DNA of 64,000 nucleotides. It comes from an uncultured Prevotella sp. (lineage in GTDB: Bacteria; Bacteroidota; Bacteroidia; Bacteroidales; Bacteroidaceae). This document shows positions 54,177 through 61,552 of this stretch, in pieces. The notes under the pieces were generated by a model. The model saw nothing but the letters and a program-made list of their open reading frames with translations. It was not told the origin of the DNA and made no database searches. Made by a program: the position numbers and the translations under genes. The DNA is taken from NCBI GenBank assembly GCA_900315775.1, contig ONAJ01000002.1, forward strand, positions 24,442-88,441, read 5' to 3'. Every line of letters starts with the position of its first letter. The stretch's first letter is position 1.

Positions 54177-55652
54177 TTATCTATTATCTATAAACTCTCT
54201 CCTCACTTCCTCGGCATCCTTCTGCAGCTGTTGGCGCAGCGCCTCGGGGGAGTCGAAACGGTGCTCCTCGCGGAGACGTTTCACCAGTCGGACGGTGAGC
54301 TGTTTGCCATAGATGTCATCGTTGAAGTCAAGGATATGTACTTCTATTGTCGTTGCTGCCTTGTCGGTGTATGTAGGACGGGTGCCTATATTCATCATGG
54401 CGGGTAGGGCAGCGCCACCTTCCACCGTCACCTCAACGGCGTAAGCGCCTGGTGCGGGGATTAGTTTGTGAGGGTCGGTGTGGATGTTTGCTGTGGGGAA
54501 CCCTATCTTGCGTCCCTCCTGCTCGCCGCTGACCACAGTACCGGTGATGGTGTATGGTCTGCCGAGATATTTCGTTGCTGTTTCCACGTCGCCATTCTGT
54601 AGCAGTCGGCGTATCACCGACGAGCTGATGTTCACCCCGTCCTCCTGGAAGGCGGTGCTCTGCACCACGTCGATACCCAGCTCGCGTCCATACTCCACGT
54701 AGTCTTCGAAGCCCTTGGAGCGGTCGTGCCCGAAGCGGTGGTCGTAGCCTATGTACAGTCGATAAACGTTAAGCTGCTCCTTGAGTACGGTGCGCATGAA
54801 GTCGTAGGCGGAGAGCTCCGAGAGTTCCTTGGTGAAGGGCACTACGGCACAGCGGTCCACTCCGGTGCTCTCTATCTGCTGACGCTTCTCGTCGAAGGTG
54901 CTTAGCAGTTGAGGCTGGTAGTCGCTGTGTAACACCTCGCGAGGATGGCGGTCGAAGGTTATCACCGTTGTCGGCATGCCGCTCTTGCGGGCGTCCTCCT
55001 TCATGGTGTTGATTAGGAACTGGTGTCCGCGGTGAACACCGTCGAAGAAACCTATCGTGGCGATGCTCTTGGTGAGCCACTCGTCGCCCGACGTTACGTG
55101 CATGGTGTGGATGCCCAGTGTCTCGGCACTGCGGCAGTTAGCCCGGGAGTCGTCGATGAACAGCGTCTCTTCGGCACGTATGCCTGCCTCGTCGAGCATG
55201 CGCTGGAAGATGTCCTTGTTGGGCTTTATGGTGTGCATGGCACACGACAGGAATACGCGCTCTACGAGCTGTGGCAACCCGCTGTCCTCCGCCATCTGCC
55301 AGTGTAGCCAGTTGGTATTGCTGAGAATGAACAGACGGTAGTGCTCACGCAGCTGTCGTATGCGCTCAAGACGTCGTTCGGGGATGCCGGTGAGCAGTGC
55401 GTTCCACGCGTCGAGAATCTCCTTGTCGGAGGCTTTGCAGCGCGGACATTTCTCGCGTACCTTGTCGCAGAACTCCTCGAGGGTTATGTCGCCCATCTCC
55501 AACTCGTGGAAGAGGTCCTCCTGCTTACACTCGTCAATATATACGGCAATCTCGTCAGCATCGATGCGCTTGAATGCATCGACGGCACGCTGCTTGTCAA
55601 GGTCAACGAGGACGCAGCCGTAGTCAAAGACGATATTCTTTATCTCTTGCAT
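54177..55652 (-). CDS. ribF: fusion of HAD phosphatase and riboflavin kinase/FAD synthetase
   Basis: The 491-residue protein joins two enzymes. Residues 1-195 are a HAD-IA phosphatase of the YihX kind: motif I VFDYGCVLVDLD, motif II FILSNTNWLHW, motif III near IKPNKDIF and motif IV LFIDDSRAN. Residues about 196-491 are RibF: ATIGFFDGVHRGHQFL for the FAD synthetase, and GRKIGFPTANI plus GVMNIGTRPT-like blocks for the kinase. RibF makes FMN and FAD. The HAD half could supply a phosphatase step of riboflavin synthesis or act on FMN; that is inference. The start overlaps the end of the ATPase gene by 13 bp, so they are co-transcribed. Confidence 0.92.
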   Translation of the reverse strand: MQEIKNIVFDYGCVLVDLDKQRAVDAFKRIDADEIAVYIDECKQEDLFHELEMGDITLEEFCDKVREKCPRCKASDKEILDAWNALLTGIPERRLERIRQLREHYRLFILSNTNWLHWQMAEDSGLPQLVERVFLSCAMHTIKPNKDIFQRMLDEAGIRAEETLFIDDSRANCRSAETLGIHTMHVTSGDEWLTKSIATIGFFDGVHRGHQFLINTMKEDARKSGMPTTVITFDRHPREVLHSDYQPQLLSTFDEKRQQIESTGVDRCAVVPFTKELSELSAYDFMRTVLKEQLNVYRLYIGYDHRFGHDRSKGFEDYVEYGRELGIDVVQSTAFQEDGVNISSSVIRRLLQNGDVETATKYLGRPYTITGTVVSGEQEGRKIGFPTANIHTDPHKLIPAPGAYAVEVTVEGGAALPAMMNIGTRPTYTDKAATTIEVHILDFNDDIYGKQLTVRLVKRLREEHRFDSPEALRQQLQKDAEEVRREFIDNR

Positions 55653-58249
55653 AGTCTATATAATTCTTTTATCCAAACCACTGCCGACGTGACGACGATG
55701 ATTACCGTCCACTCTATTAGCGACAGCGGGGTGGTGCGGAACATCTGTCCGCCGAAGGTGACGATGAGCCACTGCCCCAGCAGTATTGCCACCATTATGA
55801 TAAGCATACCACGATCTGCCCACAGGCGGTGCAGACAGCTATGGTGGGACCCCAGCGTCTTGGCGTTGAGGAGGTTCCAGAACTGCAGCATAACGAAGGT
55901 CGTGAAGAACAGACTTAGTTCGTGGAGCTGTATTCCCGGGTCTTCGTCGTAAAGACAGTGTATGAACATAGCAAACATCAGCACAAAGAAGAACAGTCCG
56001 TTGGAAATGATGCTCTTGCCTATCGATGGTGTTATTATGAACTCGTCGCGGTTGCGGGGCTTGTCGTTCATCACCTCGCGCGACGGTGGCAGCGACGCCA
56101 GTGCCATTGCTGCGAAGGTGTCCATGATGAGGTTCACCCACAGTATCTGTGTCACCGTCAGCGGCATCTCCGTGCCTATCACCGAGCCGCCCAGTACGAG
56201 CAGCAGTGCTGTCACGTTGACAACCAACTGGAAGTACAGGAAACGCTGGATGTTCTTATACAACGAACGTCCCCACATCACGGCGTGGACGATGGAGCGG
56301 AAGGAGTCGTCGAGGAGTGTCATGTCCGAAGCCTCCTTTGCCACACTGGTTCCCGAGCCTAACGACAGTCCCACGTGGGCGTGGTTCAACGCCGGAGCGT
56401 CGTTGGTGCCGTCGCCGGTGACTGCCACCACCTCTCCGCGACGCTGTAACATCTCTACGAGTCGCTGCTTGTCGGCAGGACGTGCTCGCGACATCACCTT
56501 GAGGTCGCCCACAATCTCCAGCGCCTCCTCGTCGCTGAGGGCGGCAAACTCCGCACCCGTAATACTCTCTCGCACCTCGCACCTCGTACCTCTCCTCTCT
56601 CCTCTCATTCCCGAGCTCCGCTCGCCTACCCGTAGCCTTTCCTCTCTCCTCTCTCGAAGAATCCCTATCTGCCTTGCAATCTCCAGCGCTGTTGCCGACG
56701 TGTCGCCGGTAACAATCTTTACGTCGATGCCAGCATTGACACACTGTCTTACGGCGTCGGGAACTTCCTGGCGCAGCGGGTCGCTGATGGCGCATATAGC
56801 CTGTAGCTCCACTCCCTTGCCCCTGTCTATGGCGAAGGCGAGTGTGCGCATTCCTTTCTCCTGCCACCCACGAAGCGTTTCTTTTATCTCGTCTATTTGC
56901 AGTTCCTCGTCATTTCTCTCTCCTCTCATCTCTAAAATAACCTCCGGTGCACCTTTAATATATGTTATGCCGTCCGCGGTAGTTGACATATATTTCAGTT
57001 CTGTGGTAAAAGGCTGGCGGTGCGTTATGGTGTGACTGTCGCGGATGGTGCGGTAGTCAACGCCCTGCTGCATCAACCACTTCAGCAGTGCCTGTTCCGT
57101 GGGGTTACCAACGTCGTGTGTCGCCGTGGTGTTCAGTGCTATGGCCTTGAAGAACTCTTGATGAGCCTCTCCCTTTTGGGGGAGGATGGAGGAGGCTGCC
57201 ACTGTCATCTTGTTCTCCGTCAGCGTGCCAGTCTTGTCGGTACAAATCACCGTTACTGCTCCCATCGTCTCGCAGGCGTGGAGCTTACGCACCAAGTTGT
57301 TGCTCTTCAGCATACGACGCATATTAAGCGCCAGTGCCAGCGTCACCGCCATAGGCAGTCCTTCGGGTACCGCCATGACTATCAGTGTCACCGCCATCAT
57401 GAAGTATTTCAGTACTACCTCCGCCATAAGGAGATAGTTGTCGGAGTGCCACACTGCATCGTCCGTGAGAATGTCGTGAACGAGGAAGATGACGAAGGCG
57501 GCGACGGATATTCCCATACCTACCTTACTGATAATCTTCGCCAGACGGTCCAGCTGTATGTTCAGCGGAGTCTTCACCTGTGTTGTCTCCGTCGATGTTA
57601 TCGCCACCTTGCCAATCTCGGTGTTGTCGCCGATAGCTGTTACCACGAATATTCCACTGCCGTTCATTACCATCGTAGAGCGCAACACCATATCCTTGGG
57701 ATAGGCCTCCTCCCCTCGGGGAGGTCGGGAGGGGGTTACTTCCTTCTCCGTCAGCAACTCTCCCGTCAACGACGACTCGTTAATCTGAAGACTATCGCTC
57801 TGAACGAGTTTGCCGTCCGCCGGTATCTCGTCGCCCGTCTCTATTACTATGTAGTCGCCAACGACGACCTCACGACGGGGCACCAGACAAACCGCTCCGT
57901 CCCTTATCGCCTTCACCATAGCGTCGTCGTCCATCGCTGTCAGCGAAGAAAACTTCTTTGCCGCGTCGCGTTCAAAAAGAAAACCAATGGTGGTAGCAAG
58001 GAAGATAGCTATTATTATTCCCAAGGTCTCAATGTAGTTGTCCTCAATCGCCGCAATGACAAGAGAGAATGCGGCCGCCACAAGGAGTATCTGGATAATA
58101 GGGTCTTTGTATTTCTCCAGATAAAGTTTCCACAACGATGTACGCGCAGGGGGCGTGAGGATGTTCTCGCCATACTCTGCCCTGCTGCGTTCCACTTCAG
58201 CTGACGACAGCCCGTGCTTCACCTTGTTGTATATAGGGTCTTTATCCAT
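55640..58249 (-). CDS. P-type Ca2+-transporting ATPase (PMCA-like) with low-complexity insertions
   Basis: The 869-residue pump has SLTGELLTEKE (A-domain TGE), a PEGLPMAVTLALA membrane cation-binding helix, the phosphorylation motif CTDKTGTLTENK and the hinge GDGTNDAPALNHAHVGL, all typical of PMCA/SERCA-like Ca pumps. The start at 58249 follows a promoter box; 20 codons further upstream are open but preceded by the promoter. Four charged or proline-rich stretches do not fit the family: near residues 170-181, 352-360, 440-446 and 535-562. Their DNA consists of simple repeats such as CTCCTCTC and CGCACCTCG. It leads an operon with ribF and possibly the CPBP gene. Confidence 0.93.
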   Translation of the reverse strand: MDKDPIYNKVKHGLSSAEVERSRAEYGENILTPPARTSLWKLYLEKYKDPIIQILLVAAAFSLVIAAIEDNYIETLGIIIAIFLATTIGFLFERDAAKKFSSLTAMDDDAMVKAIRDGAVCLVPRREVVVGDYIVIETGDEIPADGKLVQSDSLQINESSLTGELLTEKEVTPSRPPRGEEAYPKDMVLRSTMVMNGSGIFVVTAIGDNTEIGKVAITSTETTQVKTPLNIQLDRLAKIISKVGMGISVAAFVIFLVHDILTDDAVWHSDNYLLMAEVVLKYFMMAVTLIVMAVPEGLPMAVTLALALNMRRMLKSNNLVRKLHACETMGAVTVICTDKTGTLTENKMTVAASSILPQKGEAHQEFFKAIALNTTATHDVGNPTEQALLKWLMQQGVDYRTIRDSHTITHRQPFTTELKYMSTTADGITYIKGAPEVILEMRGERNDEELQIDEIKETLRGWQEKGMRTLAFAIDRGKGVELQAICAISDPLRQEVPDAVRQCVNAGIDVKIVTGDTSATALEIARQIGILRERREERLRVGERSSGMRGERRGTRCEVRESITGAEFAALSDEEALEIVGDLKVMSRARPADKQRLVEMLQRRGEVVAVTGDGTNDAPALNHAHVGLSLGSGTSVAKEASDMTLLDDSFRSIVHAVMWGRSLYKNIQRFLYFQLVVNVTALLLVLGGSVIGTEMPLTVTQILWVNLIMDTFAAMALASLPPSREVMNDKPRNRDEFIITPSIGKSIISNGLFFFVLMFAMFIHCLYDEDPGIQLHELSLFFTTFVMLQFWNLLNAKTLGSHHSCLHRLWADRGMLIIMVAILLGQWLIVTFGGQMFRTTPLSLIEWTVIIVVTSAVVWIKELYRLCKR

Positions 58250-58257
58250 TTCGCGCA

Positions 58258-58265
58258 CAAAGGTA
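58258..58265 (-). promoter_or_regulatory. promoter -7 box for the P-ATPase operon
   Basis: TACCTTTG on the minus strand ends 8 nt before the ATG at 58249, giving a near-leaderless mRNA. Confidence 0.6.
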
Positions 58266-58295
58266 CATCTTTTTTTTTCTATTTCCATAAAAAAA

Positions 58296-58327
58296 TTTGG
58301 ATATTTCATTTATTTGGTGTACCTTTG
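58296..58327 (+). promoter_or_regulatory. tRNA-Met promoter (TTTG-N20-TACCTTTG)
   Basis: TTTG at 58296-58299 and TACCTTTG at 58320-58327 are 20 nt apart; the tRNA begins 24 nt after the -7 box. Confidence 0.8.
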
Positions 58328-58351
58328 CACCCGCAAAACAAATAATGCACC

Positions 58352-58425
58352 GGACTTGTAGCTCAGTTGGTTAGAGCAACAGACTCATAATCTGGAGGTC
58401 ACAGGTTCAAGCCCTGTCTGGTCCA
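58352..58425 (+). tRNA. tRNA-Met (anticodon CAT)
   Basis: A cloverleaf is formed by GGACTTG with CTGGTCC (one T-T mismatch), D arm GCTC/GAGC, anticodon stem CAGA/TCTG with loop CTCATAA (anticodon CAT) and T stem ACAGG/CCTGT with TTCAAGC. It lacks the three G-C pairs of initiator tRNA, so it is an elongator-type or, if modified, a tRNA-Ile2. CCA is not encoded. Confidence 0.9.
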
Positions 58426-58429
58426 CTAC

Positions 58430-58456
58430 AAAAGAGAACTTCGGTTCTCTTTTTTC
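58430..58456 (+). terminator. intrinsic terminator after tRNA-Met
   Basis: AAAAGAGAAC (58430-58439) and GTTCTCTTTT (58444-58453) enclose a TTCG tetraloop and are followed by TT. The long A and T arms make it work in either direction. Confidence 0.85.
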
Positions 58457-58503
58457 GTTTACAGGGCTTTCACCTACGGTTGCCTTTGGAAACCGTCATG
58501 GCA

Positions 58504-59442
58504 TCATTTAAATCTCAACGTCGCACGTCGATAGTTGTACGAAAGCCAATAACTCCGTTTCAAGGAATCTGAAAGAAAAGAACGCTCAATCAGTTCTTTT
58601 GCTAACGGATGTTCCGTAGCAAATAAATCCATTTCTCGTTTTATCAATCGCTCAGACAGACCTATACGATGCCCAAACTCCTCGAAGTCCTTACGGCCAA
58701 CAGTTCTTGTATCGGATAGTTGCATGCCTTCTTTGAACAATCCTTTATCAAGGGCGAAGATGCGTGGCATGCTCAAATGTAGACTGGTATTGATGAGGTC
58801 GTATGCTGGAGCAAGATGATATTCTCCGTCACCACGGTTGATAAGCGAGAAGTTCTTCAAATGTGCATCATCATTAAGGGTTAGATAGTTGAACACAATG
58901 ATACGGAAAAACTTCAGAATTTCTACGGGCGCAGCCTTAACATACTTGCGAATGATGTCTGCACATTCCTCATAACTCAGATTACTATACTTGAAATCAC
59001 TTCCTCCATTGGCATTGGTAAGTCCTGCCAGCGAGGCGAAATCTTCCTGACTATACTTCTGTCCATCTGGTCCGACATCGAAACGTCGGCAAAGATAGGC
59101 TGCTTCACCATCTTGGAAGAAACAAATGCCATTAGCGGCAGTCTCAATGTGATAGACTTGAGAAGCCAATTGCATCGTCAGATGTTCATTGGCTGGACAA
59201 TACTTGCGATCAAGCAAAGCATAGGATGAAGGAGCCGGTTTCAAAATGTATGTTCCACGTTCACCTTCGGCTGGCTTTACCAAATGTCCCTCACTATCCA
59301 GCACCAAACTCGCCTTGGGCTGAACGCCAGAAAGCGAGATTCGTCCTACATTCTCAAATAATAGTTTTCGGGCTACAGGAGAATAGGTGGTAAAGCCTTC
59401 CTGCAAGGTGGAAGGGCAAACATTGATCTCTATCATATTCAC
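58504..59442 (-). CDS. HipT-like serine/threonine kinase toxin (HipA C-terminal part)
   Basis: The 312-residue protein corresponds to HipA without its first N-terminal subdomain. The Gly-rich loop ISLSGVQPKASLVLD near residue 35-49 contains the Ser that HipA-type kinases autophosphorylate. The catalytic loop is NYLTLNDDAHLKNFSL near 185-200, and the metal-binding DFG-equivalent is APAYDLINT. Such toxins phosphorylate aminoacyl-tRNA synthetases (GltX for HipA, TrpS for HipT). It starts at a GTG (59442) overlapping the HipS stop, or at the ATG six bases later. The three-gene order HipB-HipS-HipT matches HipBST modules. Confidence 0.88.
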   Translation of the reverse strand: MNMIEINVCPSTLQEGFTTYSPVARKLLFENVGRISLSGVQPKASLVLDSEGHLVKPAEGERGTYILKPAPSSYALLDRKYCPANEHLTMQLASQVYHIETAANGICFFQDGEAAYLCRRFDVGPDGQKYSQEDFASLAGLTNANGGSDFKYSNLSYEECADIIRKYVKAAPVEILKFFRIIVFNYLTLNDDAHLKNFSLINRGDGEYHLAPAYDLINTSLHLSMPRIFALDKGLFKEGMQLSDTRTVGRKDFEEFGHRIGLSERLIKREMDLFATEHPLAKELIERSFLSDSLKRSYWLSYNYRRATLRFK

Positions 59443-59753
59443 ATCGGTTTAATGGTTACGGCTCCAATGGTATCGTGCCCAGCTGTTGCAAGCATGATAC
59501 CAAAATCATCGTTTTCATCGATATGATGCAACATGGATTGCACCTGACGATTGGAGCCTTCAGACAACATATTGAAGAAATAGGGAAAAAGGTGGTTGGA
59601 GTGATATGCCTCTTTCCTGACAGGCATTGCCAAGCAAACTGGCTCGCCGTGGTAGTCCTCACCATAAGTGAACACATATTCTCTGGCATCCGTCTCTTGC
59701 AATATGCCAGCCTCCATGTCGTGAACATAAACCTTACACTGTCTCATAGTCAA
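59439..59753 (-). CDS. HipS-like protein (HipA N-subdomain 1)
   Basis: The 104-residue product equals the N-terminal subdomain that is part of HipA in two-gene systems (couple_hipA domain; VYVHDMEAGILQET and FFNMLSEGSNRQVQSML are recognisable). In the E. coli O127 HipBST system the separate HipS is the antitoxin for HipT. It overlaps the HipB gene by about 20 bp and the HipT start by a few bases, so all three are translated together. Confidence 0.88.
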   Translation of the reverse strand: MTMRQCKVYVHDMEAGILQETDAREYVFTYGEDYHGEPVCLAMPVRKEAYHSNHLFPYFFNMLSEGSNRQVQSMLHHIDENDDFGIMLATAGHDTIGAVTIKPM

Positions 59754-59955
59754 GCTGCTTGATGTTAATGTCTATTTGCAGGCCCAAAGTGTCCAGTATC
59801 GTGAGCATGGTGGCGAGCTGAGGATTTCCCTCGCCTCGTTCAATTGCTACAACGGTGTTTACAGCCACACTTGCCAAATCAGCCAACGTCTGTTGGTTGA
59901 TACCCAATTTCTTTCGCCTTTCTTTGATAGCAATTCCAATTTCTTGCTGCGTCAT
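59734..59955 (-). CDS. HipB-like XRE-family repressor
   Basis: The 73-residue protein is a single helix-turn-helix domain: IGIAIKERRKKLGINQQTLADLASVAVNTVVAIERGEGNPQ. HipB proteins repress their own operon and help neutralise the kinase. It is the first gene of the set, and a -7 box (59982-59989) lies about 27 nt upstream. Confidence 0.88.
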   Translation of the reverse strand: MTQQEIGIAIKERRKKLGINQQTLADLASVAVNTVVAIERGEGNPQLATMLTILDTLGLQIDINIKQLDYETV

Positions 59956-59981
59956 AATCCCATTATATTGCGATTTCGATG

Positions 59982-59989
59982 CAAAGTTA
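59982..59989 (-). promoter_or_regulatory. promoter -7 box for the hipBST-like operon
   Basis: TAACTTTG on the minus strand matches TAnnTTTG; about 20 nt of leader before the HipB ATG. I could not find a convincing HipB operator palindrome in the 270-bp gap 59956-60225. Confidence 0.55.
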
Positions 59990-60162
59990 ACAATAAATCT
60001 TCAAAGACAAAGCAAAAATCGCAATAAAATAGTATTTTGTTTTGTATAATTTGCATAATTGAGCCCAAATGACTATTTTGAAGCCCCAGCTTCGCTGACT
60101 GCAAACACTCGGTCGGTGAGTCTCGCATTTGTGACCTTCAGGTGAAATTCGCAACAGAAAAG

Positions 60163-60193
60163 TTTGGAATATGGGTTTTATTATATATATTTG
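60163..60193 (+). promoter_or_regulatory. GH28 gene promoter (TTTG-N19-TATATTTG)
   Basis: TTTG at 60163-60166 and TATATTTG at 60186-60193 are 19 nt apart; the ATG is at 60226. Confidence 0.75.
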
Positions 60194-60225
60194 CAACAAA
60201 GAACTATTAAAAACAAAATTTACCG

Positions 60226-61506
60226 ATGAAAAGAAGAGCACTTTTACTTTGTCTTAGTATCCTTTTACCTATAGTAGGACTGGCACAGAGTGCCGTAGAG
60301 GTGTGGCCTGACGGAACTGCTATCGATGCGTGGTTCAAGAACACGCAGAAGGTGGATGTAGGCAGTCTTGGAAAGAAGTATGTCATTACCGATTACGGTG
60401 TAGAAAAAGACAGTAGTAAGATACAGACTAAGGAGATACAGGCGGTAATAGACCGTTGTGCACAGGAGGGTGGGGGTGTCGTTGTTATCCCTGCCGGCAC
60501 ATTCTCGTCGGGAGCCCTGTTCTTCAAGCCTCGCACCCATCTTCATCTTCAGGAAGGTGCTGTGTTGAAAGGTTCCGAGCGTATCATAGACTTCCCCGTG
60601 CTCACCACACGATTCGAGGGCGAGACATGTAAGTATTTCTCAGCATTCATCAATGCCGATGGCGTTGACGGTTTCACCATAAGCGGCAAGGGAACCATTG
60701 ACGGCAACGGACTGACGTACTGGCAGGAGTTCTGGATTCGTCGTAAGTGGAACCCGCAGTGCACCAACAAGGATGCGCAGCGCCCACGACTTGTGTATAT
60801 CTCCAACTCCAGCAACGTCACCGTTCAGGATGTGCGTCTTATCAACTCCCCCGTGTGGACGAACCACCTCTACCATTGTGACCACGTGAGATACCTGGGC
60901 TGTTACATCTTTGCCCCCACCGAGAACATCCTTGCCTCGGATCCGCGTCGCGGAGCACCTTCGAGTGATGCTCTCGACATCGACGTTTGTACCGACATCC
61001 TTGTTGACGGGTGCTATATGCATGTCAACGATGATGCTGTGGTGCTCAAGGGCGGCAAAGGAACATGGGCCGACAAAGACTCTACCAACGGAGCCTGCGA
61101 GCGTATCATTGTGCAGAATTGTCGCTACGGCAAGGTGCACGGCTGTGTTACCTTAGGCTCGGAGTCGCTGCACGACAGAAATGTCATACTGCGCAACTGT
61201 GTTGTTGACTCCGCCAACAGGGTGCTGTGGTTAAAGATGCGTCCCGACACCCCGCAGCACTACGAATATGTACTCGTAGAGAATATCACGGGAAAGTGTC
61301 GCTCCTTCCTCTACGTCCATCCCTGGACGCAGTTCTACAAGATGGGCGACCGTTCCGACATGCCGCTGTCGCGCTGTAATAACATCGTTATGCGCAACAT
61401 AAATGTAGAGACAAACGTGATGTTCGACGTCAAGACCTCCGACAAGTACAAACTGGAAGACTTCACGTTCGACGGCAGAGCGCTGGACTTTTCCAATATA
61501 GAATAA
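60226..61506 (+). CDS. GH28 family glycoside hydrolase (polygalacturonase-like)
   Basis: The 426-residue protein has a signal peptide (residues 1-20) and a right-handed beta-helix of family GH28, which hydrolyses homogalacturonan or rhamnogalacturonan. Motifs are INSPVWTNHLYHC (NSPxW), SSDALDIDVC (the NTDGxD equivalent), HVNDDAVVLKGG (catalytic Asp pair), VHGCVTLGSE (GHG equivalent, here HGC) and LWLKMRPDT (RxK equivalent, here LK). The variant residues suggest rhamnogalacturonan- or exo-type action rather than standard endo-polygalacturonase; that is inference. It complements PL9 and CE8 elsewhere in the window. Confidence 0.9.
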   Translation: MKRRALLLCLSILLPIVGLAQSAVEVWPDGTAIDAWFKNTQKVDVGSLGKKYVITDYGVEKDSSKIQTKEIQAVIDRCAQEGGGVVVIPAGTFSSGALFFKPRTHLHLQEGAVLKGSERIIDFPVLTTRFEGETCKYFSAFINADGVDGFTISGKGTIDGNGLTYWQEFWIRRKWNPQCTNKDAQRPRLVYISNSSNVTVQDVRLINSPVWTNHLYHCDHVRYLGCYIFAPTENILASDPRRGAPSSDALDIDVCTDILVDGCYMHVNDDAVVLKGGKGTWADKDSTNGACERIIVQNCRYGKVHGCVTLGSESLHDRNVILRNCVVDSANRVLWLKMRPDTPQHYEYVLVENITGKCRSFLYVHPWTQFYKMGDRSDMPLSRCNNIVMRNINVETNVMFDVKTSDKYKLEDFTFDGRALDFSNIE

Positions 61507-61510
61507 AAAA

Positions 61511-61549
61511 AGAACGGTTCTCATTTCATGTGAGAACCGTTCTCGTTTT
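61511..61549. terminator. bidirectional terminator between GH28 and the VFGGG-repeat gene
   Basis: AGAACGGTTCTCA (61511-61523) pairs perfectly with TGAGAACCGTTCT (61531-61543) around TTTCATG, flanked by an A-run and by TTTTT. Confidence 0.88.
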
Positions 61550-61552
61550 TCT

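Noticed and set aside
57020-58204. 394-codon open frame antisense to the P-ATPase
   Set aside because: Composition is Arg/His/Tyr-rich and it lies wholly within the ATPase gene on the other strand.
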